A DNA stretch of 64,000 bases from Hoylesella marshii DSM 16973 = JCM 13450 (GTDB taxonomy: Bacteria; Bacteroidota; Bacteroidia; Bacteroidales; Bacteroidaceae). Positions 41,350 through 48,914 of the stretch are shown piece after piece. Where the stretch lies: assembly GCF_000146675.1 (NCBI RefSeq), contig NZ_GL397214.1, positions 2,371,163-2,435,162 of the forward strand. The letters run 5' to 3'. Position 1 is the stretch's first letter; every line of letters starts with the position of its first letter. Both the position numbers and the translations under genes were made by a program. Below the pieces are notes generated by a model that saw nothing but the letters and a program-made list of their open reading frames with translations, was not told the DNA's origin and did not search any database.

Positions 41350-42219
41350 ATGATGAAACATTTGTTCATGACCACTTTGTTGGCAACGGCATGTACACTT
41401 GGAGCCTCGGCACAGAGTATCAAAGTGACCGATGCAAAAGGCGTGGCGTACAAGTTTGCAGCCGAAAGGGTGAGAGACATCACCTTTGCCAAAGTAAATG
41501 CTTCTAACGTTATCGACTTTAGTTCCATCACGGCACGTGCCTATTCGTCTGGTGCTGTAGAGGCTACCTTTTCTTCGGCCGACAGTCCCAAGACTGTGAC
41601 GCTGTGGATTGTGGGGCCGTCGATGGGAAAGTATCTGTATGACGGGGTGTACACGGTGTCGTCTGCAGCCGGAGCTATGACGATTGATGCTGCTCCGTCG
41701 TATTCTTTCGTAAAAGAGAACGGCGCTTCCACAGCTTTGAAATCCGGAGTGATGAACGTGGCTATCTCTGGTAAGGAATATACCATCACATTCGACCTGA
41801 TATTAGCCGACGATAGCGGACTGAAAGGAAAATATATCGGCGAAATGCCGGGGACGGTAGGCAAGGACTTCACATTGCCTGTATGCGAGGCACCCACCGT
41901 GAAAACCACAGAGGTGAACGACTATGTAAAGGGAGAGTTTTATGTGAAGATGAACGATGCGGCATGGAGCTATGAAATGGTGATAGACTTCTTTGCCGAC
42001 GCGAATGCCACAAAACTGCCCGCCGGAACCTATACTTATGCAACAGACAAGTCGGCCGGAACATTCGGCACACGTAGTTCCATCGACATCTATAATCCCA
42101 GCTGTAACTACAAATTCGCCACGGGCAGCACGGTGAAAGTGTCATATGACGGCGACAACATCGTCATGGAAATAGTACTTGTCACAACAGATGGCCGCAA
42201 GATAGACATGACCTATTGA
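41350..42219 (+). CDS. Secreted protein of unknown function (first of three)
   Basis: 289 residues from the first of two adjacent ATGs (41350, 41353); the signal peptide is MKHLFMTTLLATACTLGASAQ. The mature start IKVTDAKGVAYKFAAERVRDITFAK carries a DxxGxxxxF-x5-VxxITF pattern shared by the next two genes. The rest is beta-rich with repeated turns (VTLWIVGPSMGKYLYDGVYTV, MPGTVGKDFTLPVCEAP, KLPAGTYTYATDKSAGTFG). No enzymatic motif. Together with the next two genes it forms a three-gene cluster of exported, probably surface-associated proteins. Confidence 0.72.
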   Translation: MMKHLFMTTLLATACTLGASAQSIKVTDAKGVAYKFAAERVRDITFAKVNASNVIDFSSITARAYSSGAVEATFSSADSPKTVTLWIVGPSMGKYLYDGVYTVSSAAGAMTIDAAPSYSFVKENGASTALKSGVMNVAISGKEYTITFDLILADDSGLKGKYIGEMPGTVGKDFTLPVCEAPTVKTTEVNDYVKGEFYVKMNDAAWSYEMVIDFFADANATKLPAGTYTYATDKSAGTFGTRSSIDIYNPSCNYKFATGSTVKVSYDGDNIVMEIVLVTTDGRKIDMTY

Positions 42220-42324
42220 GGTGCCATCGCGTTCCCCGCCCCCGCATCATCTAAAAGTGCGCTCACGGCATCCGTTGCATCGGCAACATCCATTACAAAA
42301 TCTCATTTTTAAATACCGATAGAT

Positions 42325-42810
42325 ATGAAAAACGTTATAATAGCTCTTTTTGTCGCCTTTACCACTGTCCCATCGGCCATGGCGCAGCATATAGACAGAG
42401 ATTATGCCATGCACGTAAACACGGCCGACGGGAAAGCCATAGAGTATAGGTTTGATATGGAACCCGTTGTCAGCTTTAGCGATGGACAAATGGTTGTTGA
42501 AACCAACGGAGATGCCCCCGTGAAGTTTATACTCGACCATGTGGTCAAAATCACATTCAGCGGCGAAACGACAGGCATAGGCCATGCGGTCGACAAGAGG
42601 CCGTCACTGAGTGTGTCTGTTTCCGCAGACGAGCTCATCATCAATGGTATGAAGGCGTTCGACAAAGTGACGGTATATGGCATAGACGGTAGCCTGCTCA
42701 CCTCCACGAATGCCGATGCCAACGGACATGCAGTTATGAATGTCAGCCATTTCGGTAATGGCGTGTTTGTCGTACATACGACGACAAACGCTTTCAAATT
42801 CATTAAATAA
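42325..42810 (+). CDS. Small secreted protein with sorting-domain-like tail (second of three)
   Basis: 161 residues with a signal peptide (MKNVIIALFVAFTTVPSAMAQ). Residues about 25-75 hold the common motif: MHVNTADGKAIEYRFDMEPVVSFSDG. Residues about 88-161 look like a type A T9SS C-terminal domain (LSVSVSADELIINGMKAFDKVTVYGIDG, MNVSHFGNGVFVVHTTTNAFKFIK). It is almost only a signal, a motif and a sorting-domain-like tail, so it could be a small surface protein or a processed remnant of a larger gene. It lies 105 bp after the first gene. Confidence 0.72.
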   Translation: MKNVIIALFVAFTTVPSAMAQHIDRDYAMHVNTADGKAIEYRFDMEPVVSFSDGQMVVETNGDAPVKFILDHVVKITFSGETTGIGHAVDKRPSLSVSVSADELIINGMKAFDKVTVYGIDGSLLTSTNADANGHAVMNVSHFGNGVFVVHTTTNAFKFIK

Positions 42811-42823
42811 ACGAATACGTGAT

Positions 42824-44524
42824 ATGAAAGATATGAAAAGATTGATAGTAGTCGCTTGTGCAATTGCCACAACGACATCGCTGTTTGCACAGAATTATCA
42901 AGTGATTGTTACGACCAAAGATGGCGAACGCAAGGTGTTTGCAACAAACGAAGTGTCTAACATAGCGTTCAGCAACGCCCCTGAATATATCAAGGCGAAT
43001 ACCTTTATTGAGGGCACATACAATCCGAAGGCCGACAACGCCGTATACAGTCTCACCATCGCTACCGAGGAGCCTGACGCACAAGGGCAACCTTCCTTGG
43101 TAGGAGGTTTGCAGTTAGGGTTGAGCATGTATGCTCCCCTCAGCGCAGAAGCACAGAAGGCCGTTCTCCCCGAGGGGTATTATCGCGTCGGCGGTGGGAA
43201 TGCACCCTATACGATAAATGCATCGAAATCGGCAGTGTGGGTGCGCAAGTCGGAAGGCGAGAGCGGAGTCGTGGTCGGCTATGTCGTGGGTGGAACTGTC
43301 GATGTGCGCCATGTCGGAGGCAATTATGATATGCGTGCCGAAATAGACTTGATAGATGGTACACACATAGATGTATCTTACTATGGCAACATGACGTTTA
43401 CGGTGGGTGCATCAGGCTCGAGTGAATTTAAGACAGACCAGAATGTGACGTTTACCGAAGGCCAAGGCAGAGTGTGGGCAAATTGGTTTAATCCCTTCTG
43501 CGACGACGCGGCGTTGCAGTTCTTTACCGGTACGTTTACCGAAAGTGGCAAACAAACAGAAGGTTATTGTCTCTATTTACCTGTCTTCATGACGAAAGAC
43601 GACAGCCATACGTCGCAATGGTCACCGGTTATACCGGATGGGGAATATAAGATGGATCCCCGTACCGTCATCTCGGGGCAGACATATCTGCCTAATACGT
43701 TGCAGCGAGGTGCCGTATTGAATGTGTTCGGAACGACAACGATTACCGGGTCTTATCTGACCTATCTTGCGGTCGATGGCAGAACGTCTTTGGCAACGAT
43801 TTCCGAAGGCTCTATGACTGTGTCTGAGAACGGGACGAAGTTCTTGTTTCATTTTACGGCAAGCAACGGCATCAAAATCACGGGAACATACACCCGAAAA
43901 CCGTATATCGTCAATATGATTGACAACAGTAAGAAACCAGAATTTCCGGATAAACTGACAGGGGATTATCAGCTTAAGAAGTTTCCTGCGGATGTAGCAG
44001 TCCTCGACTACAATATGGGCGATTACATCGTTCAGGGACTCAATTCGCACATACTGATGTTTACCGATCCTGAACAGAAAGAAGGCGACTATCTGGAACT
44101 CGACTTATTCTCTGATTCAGATAAACTGAAAGACGGCGTGTACACGATAGATAATTCGCTTGTTAATATGTCTGGCATAAAGGGTGTTGTCAATTACCAA
44201 GGAAGTATGGTCTTCTCGTGGTATGGCGATTTAGACTCTACCGACGGTGAAGGCTATCAGTCCATTCTTGCCCCTATATCCGGTGGAACGCTGACTGTCT
44301 CTACAGTTGAGGGCGATAAGCGTAAGTTCGACTTCGATCTCCGCGACCTTAAAGGCAACAAGATAACCGGTTCTCTTACGCATGCTGTACACTACGCTTC
44401 TAAAACAGGCTCAAATGACGCCAAGGTGGAGCGTAGCCACGCACGTGCACTCGGAAGTGTGAAGCGTAAGTGGGATATAAGAAACACAGACATTGAGCCA
44501 CGCGTATTGATGCTACACAGATAA
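42824..44524 (+). CDS. Large secreted beta-rich protein (third of three)
   Basis: 566 residues; ATG 42824 is used (42833 is also possible). The signal peptide is MKRLIVVACAIATTTSLFAQ. The start of the mature chain YQVIVTTKDGERKVFATNEVSNIAFSN is the same motif as in the two upstream genes. Several beta-rich blocks of about 160 residues follow (NTFIEGTYNPKADNAVYSL, GQTYLPNTLQRGAVLNVFG, LDLFSDSDKLKDGVYTIDN), weakly repetitive with DGxYxxD turns. No clear sorting domain is visible at the C-terminus. Function unknown. It starts 13 bp after the second gene and is closed by the terminator at 44548. Confidence 0.7.
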   Translation: MKDMKRLIVVACAIATTTSLFAQNYQVIVTTKDGERKVFATNEVSNIAFSNAPEYIKANTFIEGTYNPKADNAVYSLTIATEEPDAQGQPSLVGGLQLGLSMYAPLSAEAQKAVLPEGYYRVGGGNAPYTINASKSAVWVRKSEGESGVVVGYVVGGTVDVRHVGGNYDMRAEIDLIDGTHIDVSYYGNMTFTVGASGSSEFKTDQNVTFTEGQGRVWANWFNPFCDDAALQFFTGTFTESGKQTEGYCLYLPVFMTKDDSHTSQWSPVIPDGEYKMDPRTVISGQTYLPNTLQRGAVLNVFGTTTITGSYLTYLAVDGRTSLATISEGSMTVSENGTKFLFHFTASNGIKITGTYTRKPYIVNMIDNSKKPEFPDKLTGDYQLKKFPADVAVLDYNMGDYIVQGLNSHILMFTDPEQKEGDYLELDLFSDSDKLKDGVYTIDNSLVNMSGIKGVVNYQGSMVFSWYGDLDSTDGEGYQSILAPISGGTLTVSTVEGDKRKFDFDLRDLKGNKITGSLTHAVHYASKTGSNDAKVERSHARALGSVKRKWDIRNTDIEPRVLMLHR

Positions 44525-44547
44525 ACGATTCGTATGAATCTACTCAT

Positions 44548-44584
44548 AAAGGAGGGTATGTCAAAACAGGCATACTCTCCTTTT
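44548..44584 (+). terminator. Rho-independent terminator of the secreted-protein cluster
   Basis: AAAGGAGGGTATG / CATACTCTCCTTT stem with one mismatch and a 10-base loop, followed by T residues. It starts 24 bp after the stop of the third gene. Confidence 0.8.
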
Positions 44585-44640
44585 ACGTTGTGTACCACCA
44601 ACATTTACCGTCTTATATGAACAGAAGCCGTCTGTGTCAA

Positions 44641-44720
44641 GAAAGGTTACCGACCTTGCCTTGTACAAACCGTATCTGTGCCACGTACAAACGCCATCTG
44701 TACAGGGAACGAATGCCGAC
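44641..44720 (+). repeat. Dispersed 22-bp-unit element, copy C
   Basis: GAAAGGTTACCGACCTTG, then the two 22-bp units with CCGTATCTGTGCCACG and CGCCATCTGTACAGGG, and GAACGAATGCCGACTA. Same orientation as copies A and B; the core is about 90% identical to copy B by eye. Confidence 0.82.
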
Positions 44721-44827
44721 TAAAAGCGAAAGGGATAAGCGAGTCAAACACCTGCCAATACCACGAAATGAAGTCGCCCCTGTCACCACAACATGAGACA
44801 TCGTGCACCTGATAAGGACATCATTCC

Positions 44828-44910
44828 CTACGCGAGTTCGGGATAAGAGGTCTCGTCTAATACCCCCGTCGGGGCTTACAGTCCGATAGCCTTATCCAGA
44901 ACTCGCGTAG
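44828..44910. repeat. MITE-like element, copy 2
   Basis: The ends CTACGCGAGTTCGGGATAAG and CTTATCCAGAACTCGCGTAG are inverse complements over 20 bp with one mismatch; the interior is about 43 bp. It is the best-preserved copy. CTA/TAG at the two outer ends may belong to the inverted repeat rather than to a target duplication. Confidence 0.85.
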
Positions 44911-44976
44911 TTAGATAATCAAGTCGATGAAACATGGTTTATCATCGTCTTTACGATAGGAAATACAAATTCCCAA

Positions 44977-45174
44977 ACGTGGATAACGACTTATCCAAAC
45001 GTTGGTAATGACTTATCCAAACGTGGAGAATAGATTATCCAGACGTGGATAACAAATTATCCAAACGTGGAGAACAGATTATCCAGACTTGGAGAACAAA
45101 TTCTCCAAACGTGGATAATGAGTTATACAGACGTGTATAATGAGTTATACAGACGTGGATAAGGGATTATAAGG
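44977..45174. repeat. 22-bp tandem array with palindromic units (about nine units)
   Basis: Consecutive 22-bp units start at 44977 and then every 22 bp. Typical unit ACGTGGATAACGACTTATCCAA; the core TTATCCAAACGTGGATAA is a palindrome across the unit boundary. Variants substitute GGAGAA or GTATAA for GGATAA, with matching changes on the partner arm in some units (TTCTCC, TTATAC). No start codon or open frame uses the array. Confidence 0.9.
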
Positions 45175-45250
45175 ATGTGATGGGAATTTAATATTCCTTA
45201 TATCTCGTGAGGTGAAATCATATTGTAAAGGCGGTTGCCCTCTAACTATC

Positions 45251-45455
45251 TACGTGGGTTCGAGATAAGAGAATCTCATCCAATAACTCCAAAGGGGCGA
45301 CAGAAAACTAAACTCAATCCTCTGTCACCCCTGCGGGATTCATCTTTCTGCACATGCTTGTCAGGGGTGGCGCTCTTACGAGCTTCACACCCTGCTTAAG
45401 GTCTTACGCCCCGTTGGGGCTTATCGTTCGATAGCCTTTATCCAGAACTCATGTA
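45251..45455. repeat. MITE-like element, copy 3, enlarged by an internal insertion
   Basis: The ends TACGTGGGTTCGAGATAAG and CTTTATCCAGAACTCATGTA are related inverted repeats, and CTCATCCAATAACTCCAAAGGGGCGAC follows the left end. About 126 bp extra lies in the middle, including GGGGCGACAGA paired with TCTGTCACCCC. It is 205 bp instead of 79. No coding potential recognised. Confidence 0.7.
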
Positions 45456-45534
45456 TTCCCTTACAGACGGTTGCAGATTGGGGGTTAAATAAAATAAAAT
45501 ACAGGAGCAAAGTCGTTGATTCAACTTTTATTAT

Positions 45535-45542
45535 TATCTTTG
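45535..45542 (+). promoter_or_regulatory. -7 promoter box for the methylmalonyl-CoA genes
   Basis: TATCTTTG fits TAnnTTTG, 27 bp before the ATG at 45570. Confidence 0.6.
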
Positions 45543-45569
45543 CACCATATTATTTAAATCATTATTCGT

Positions 45570-45974
45570 ATGAAAATCTCACACATTGAACATTTAGGAA
45601 TCGCAGTTCCTAACATCGAAGAAGCTCTCCCTTACTTTGAAAACGTATTGGGACTGAAGTGTTATAACGTTGAAGTGGTAGAAGACCAGAAAGTAAAGAC
45701 GGCCTTCTTGAAGTGCGGTGAGGTAAAGTTGGAACTCTTGGAGCCGACTTCTCCCGAAAGCACTATCCAGAAATGGCTTGATAAAGGCAATCGCGGTGTT
45801 CATCATGTGGCATTCTGCATTGAAGACGGTGTAGCCCATGCCTTGGCAGAATGTGATGAGAAGGGCATCAGGCTGATTGATAAAGCCCCGAGAAAGGGTG
45901 CAGAAAACCTGAACATCGCCTTTTTGCATCCGAAATCGACGGCAGGCATCTTGACCGAACTTTGCGAACATTAA
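45570..45974 (+). CDS. mce: Methylmalonyl-CoA epimerase
   Basis: 134-residue glyoxalase-fold enzyme interconverting (R)- and (S)-methylmalonyl-CoA between the mutase and the decarboxylase. Sequence: MKISHIEHLGIAVPNIEEALPYFENVLG, then VKTAFLKCGEVKLELLEPTSPES, then GVHHVAFCIEDG and the ending LHPKSTAGILTELCEH, with the metal-binding His and Glu positions of the family. Normal length. It leads the operon; mmdA follows after 46 bp. Confidence 0.95.
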   Translation: MKISHIEHLGIAVPNIEEALPYFENVLGLKCYNVEVVEDQKVKTAFLKCGEVKLELLEPTSPESTIQKWLDKGNRGVHHVAFCIEDGVAHALAECDEKGIRLIDKAPRKGAENLNIAFLHPKSTAGILTELCEH

Positions 45975-46020
45975 ACAAAACATACATCAAAGAAAAGACA
46001 TATAAGTCTAACAATCAATT

Positions 46021-47574
46021 ATGAGCAGACAATTGGAAAAGATTAAAGAGCTGATTGCGAAACGCGAACAAGCTCGTTTGGGCGGTGGCGAGAAAGCCAT
46101 CGACAAGCAACATGAGCGTGGAAAATATACCGCCCGTGAACGTATTGACATGCTTCTTGACGAGGGTAGTTTCGAGGAATACGACATGTTTAAGCTCCAC
46201 CGTTGCTATAACTTCGGTATGGAAAAGAAACAGTATTTAGGCGACGGTGTCGTAGCAGGTTCGGGCACCATAGATGGGCGCCTCGTTTATATCTTCGCTC
46301 AAGACTTTACGGTCAACGGTGGTTCGTTGTCCGAAACCATGGCGCAAAAGATATGCAAGGTAATGGATATGGCCATGACCATGGGCGCACCCTGCATCGG
46401 AATCAATGACTCCGGTGGTGCACGCATACAAGAAGGTATCGGTGCCCTATCCGGTTATGCCGAGATATTCGAACGCAACATCCTTTCGAGTGGCGTAGTA
46501 CCCCAGATTTCCGGTATCTTCGGCCCCTGCGCCGGTGGTGCTGTGTATTCTCCGGCACTGACAGACTTCACGTTGATGATGGAGAACACCTCCTACATGT
46601 TCCTTACCGGCCCCAAAGTAGTGAAGACCGTAACGGGCGAAGATATCGATGCAGAAGGTCTGGGTGGTGCATCCGTACATGCCACAAAGAGCGGTGTAAC
46701 CCATTTCACCGCCAAGACAGAGGAGGAAGGTCTGCAAATGATTAAGACCCTTTTGAGCTACATTCCCTCCAACAACATGGAAGAGGCACCGCGCAAAGAC
46801 TGTACCGACCCCATCGACCGCATGGAAGACAGCCTGAACGAAATCATTCCTGAAGACCCCAATCAGGCTTACGACATGTACAAGGTTATCTCTGCCGTGA
46901 CCGACGATGGCGAGTTCTTTGAAGTACAACCCAAATTTGCCAAGAACATTATCACGGGCTTTGCCCGGTTCAATGGACAAAGCGTGGGTATCGTTGCCAA
47001 TCAGCCGGCCTGCTATGCCGGTGTGCTTGACGTAAACGCTAGCCGCAAGGGTGCACGCTTCGTGCGTTTCTGCGATGCTTTCAACATACCCATTGTTACA
47101 CTTGTCGACGTTCCCGGCTTCCTGCCTGGCACAGGTCAGGAATACAATGCCGTGATTCTGCACGGTGCACAGTTGCTCTATGCTTATGGCGAAGCCACCG
47201 TGCCCAAGATTACCGTTACGTTGCGTAAGAGCTACGGCGGCAGTCATATCGTGATGGGTTGCAAGCAGCTCCGCTCAGACCTCAACTACGCATGGCCTTC
47301 AGCCGAGATTGCCGTGATGGGCGCATCGGGTGCCGTGGCCGTGTTGTATGCCAAGGAAGCCAAGTCGCAAGAAGACCCGAAAGCCTATCTTGCCGAGAAG
47401 GAAGACGAATACACCGAGTTGTTTGCCAATCCTTATCAGGCTGCCCGCTATGGCTATATAGATGACGTGATAGAACCGCGCAACACCCGTTTCCGCATCT
47501 GTCGCGGTCTGGCACAGCTGGCTACCAAACGTCAGTCGCTGCCAGCTAAGAAACATGGCTGTATACCCATGTAA
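46021..47574 (+). CDS. mmdA: Methylmalonyl-CoA decarboxylase alpha (carboxyltransferase) subunit
   Basis: 517-residue acyl-CoA carboxyltransferase that moves the carboxyl group between methylmalonyl-CoA and the biotin carrier. Family features: GKYTARERIDMLLDEGSF, the GINDSGGARIQEGIGALSGYAEIF oxyanion-hole region, ISGIFGPCAGGAVYSPALTDFTLM, and the second glycine-rich site VDVPGFLPGTGQEYNAVI. The C-terminal AYLAEKEDEYTELFANPYQAARYGYIDDVIEPRNTR is typical of MmdA/PccB. The 27-bp gap to the small gene suggests co-transcription. Confidence 0.95.
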   Translation: MSRQLEKIKELIAKREQARLGGGEKAIDKQHERGKYTARERIDMLLDEGSFEEYDMFKLHRCYNFGMEKKQYLGDGVVAGSGTIDGRLVYIFAQDFTVNGGSLSETMAQKICKVMDMAMTMGAPCIGINDSGGARIQEGIGALSGYAEIFERNILSSGVVPQISGIFGPCAGGAVYSPALTDFTLMMENTSYMFLTGPKVVKTVTGEDIDAEGLGGASVHATKSGVTHFTAKTEEEGLQMIKTLLSYIPSNNMEEAPRKDCTDPIDRMEDSLNEIIPEDPNQAYDMYKVISAVTDDGEFFEVQPKFAKNIITGFARFNGQSVGIVANQPACYAGVLDVNASRKGARFVRFCDAFNIPIVTLVDVPGFLPGTGQEYNAVILHGAQLLYAYGEATVPKITVTLRKSYGGSHIVMGCKQLRSDLNYAWPSAEIAVMGASGAVAVLYAKEAKSQEDPKAYLAEKEDEYTELFANPYQAARYGYIDDVIEPRNTRFRICRGLAQLATKRQSLPAKKHGCIPM

Positions 47575-47600
47575 TCAGGCTAACCCTTAACAATAAAAAC

Positions 47601-47759
47601 ATGGCAAAAAAAAGTAATGAAGTGTACGCCGCTATAGCGATGGCACTGCATGAATTCAAAGGCAATAACGTACACGATAAGGAGACGGGAATCATCACCA
47701 TACGGCCGCGCCACACTCAGTGGAACAACCGTATCCTGACAATGACCCAGCACCCGTGA
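47601..47759 (+). CDS. Small OadG/MmdD-like C-terminal protein
   Basis: 52 residues. It matches only the soluble C-terminal part of the decarboxylase gamma/delta subunit: EVYAAIAMALHEFKGNNVHDKETGIITIRP and HTQWNNRI. The usual N-terminal membrane helix is absent. The same region in full-length proteins contacts the carboxyltransferase and carrier subunits. It lies 26 bp after mmdA and 55 bp before the biotin carrier gene. It is probably functional as a separate assembly factor, but this is inference. Confidence 0.75.
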   Translation: MAKKSNEVYAAIAMALHEFKGNNVHDKETGIITIRPRHTQWNNRILTMTQHP

Positions 47760-47814
47760 ACAATCACGCACAGGCATGCGGGAGAAATGCTGTGTGCCTG
47801 TGCAAAAAAATATA

Positions 47815-48249
47815 ATGATGAAAGCATATAAATATACGATTAACGGCAACAAATATGAGGTTGCCATCGGCGACATCGTAGAGAATGTGGCCGACATCAC
47901 CGTCAATGGCGAGTCTTTTAAGGTAGAGATGGAACCGGAGGCTGTGCCCGAGAAGAAAAAAGTAGTATTGAAAAAGCCGACTGCTGCCACATCTGCCGCC
48001 GATGAAGCCCCTGCTGCAGGTGGTAGCGTGAATACCTCAAACGCCATCAAAGCCCCGCTACCCGGTGTGGTAACGGAAATCAAGGTAAATGTAGGCGACA
48101 CTGTTTCGGCCGGCGATACCGTACTCATCCTCGAAGCCATGAAGATGGCCAACAATATCGATGCCGAGAAAGACGGCAAGGTAACGGCTATCTGCGTGAA
48201 AGTGGGCGAGAGCGTGATGGAGGACTCTCCGCTCATCGTCATCGAATAA
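47815..48249 (+). CDS. mmdC: Biotin carboxyl carrier protein of the decarboxylase
   Basis: 144 residues from the first of two adjacent ATGs (47815, 47818). The first 50 residues (YKYTINGNKYEVAIGDIVENVADITVNGE) are a small beta domain typical of this family, followed by an Ala/Pro-rich linker (PTAATSAADEAPAAGGS). The lipoyl-type biotinyl domain starts at about residue 80 and has the motif ILEAMKMANNI, with the biotinylated lysine near residue 109. It follows the small MmdD-like gene and is the last gene of the unit. Confidence 0.93.
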   Translation: MMKAYKYTINGNKYEVAIGDIVENVADITVNGESFKVEMEPEAVPEKKKVVLKKPTAATSAADEAPAAGGSVNTSNAIKAPLPGVVTEIKVNVGDTVSAGDTVLILEAMKMANNIDAEKDGKVTAICVKVGESVMEDSPLIVIE

Positions 48250-48272
48250 CCCTCACCTTACGAGGACACCTT

Positions 48273-48316
48273 ATATTATAGGGGATGCGTCTAAGCAGAC
48301 GCATCCCCTATAATAT
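48273..48316. terminator. Strong bidirectional terminator hairpin after mmdC
   Basis: Perfect 20-bp stem, ATATTATAGGGGATGCGTCT with its inverse complement, loop AAGC; followed by TTCGTTTT. The A/T ends can give a poly-U tract in either direction, which would suit mmdC (plus) and panD (minus) converging here. Confidence 0.85.
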
Positions 48317-48400
48317 TTCGTTTTGCCGGCAGTCATTCTCTATGTTTTGCTCTCCCATGTCGGTTCTTTTATCCCGTTCTTTCCGATTTGCCGAGAAAGG

Positions 48401-48502
48401 GTCGTAAAGTTGCGATTAATAAGTCGGCATTCGTACCTTGTACAGATGGCGTTTGTACGTGGTACAGATACGGTTTGTACATAGAAAGGTCGGCAACCTT
48501 TC
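48401..48502 (-). repeat. Dispersed 22-bp-unit element, copy D
   Basis: Inverse orientation to A-C. In the plus strand it reads GCGATTAATAAGTCGGCATTCG, then TACCTTGTACAGATGGCGTTTG, TACGTGGTACAGATACGGTTTG and TACATAGAAAGGTCGGCAACCT: four 22-base segments, of which the middle two are clear tandem repeats. It lies between the mmdC terminator and panD. Confidence 0.82.
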
Positions 48503-48557
48503 AGGAAGCAAATCGTATATGTGGAAAATCATATATGCGTATCGGGCAGTAAGAAGT

Positions 48558-48905
48558 CTACTTCTCGATACGGTTGTTTTTAGGAAATACCACTGTGGGT
48601 TTGAATGTTTTGGCCTCTTCAAAGTCCATCAAGGCATACGAGATAATGATAAGAGTATCGCCCACATAGGCTTTGCGTGCCGCTGCACCGTTGAGACAGA
48701 TGCAACCGCTGCCCCTTTCGCCTTTGATAATATAGGTTTCGAGGCGTTCCCCGTTGTCGTTATCCACGATTTGAACCTTCTCTCCTGCCACCATGTTTGC
48801 GGCATCCATCAGGTCTTCGTCTATGGTAATGCTGCCTATGTAGTGCAAATTGGCCTCCGTCACTCGCACGCAGTGCAGCTTCGACTTCAATACTTCTATT
48901 TGCAT
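48558..48905 (-). CDS. panD: Aspartate 1-decarboxylase (proenzyme)
   Basis: 115-residue proenzyme making beta-alanine for pantothenate. The self-cleavage site is visible as YIGSITID with Gly24-Ser25, giving the pyruvoyl group on Ser25. Further family segments: [50 protein letters not shown] and [17 protein letters not shown]. The length is normal. It follows panC by 9 bp on the minus strand. Confidence 0.96.
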   Translation of the reverse strand: MQIEVLKSKLHCVRVTEANLHYIGSITIDEDLMDAANMVAGEKVQIVDNDNGERLETYIIKGERGSGCICLNGAAARKAYVGDTLIIISYALMDFEEAKTFKPTVVFPKNNRIEK

Positions 48906-48914
48906 CTTCCTACT

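Noticed and set aside
44977..45174. CRISPR array
   Set aside because: Direct tandem units of 22 bp with no unique spacers and no cas genes in the window.
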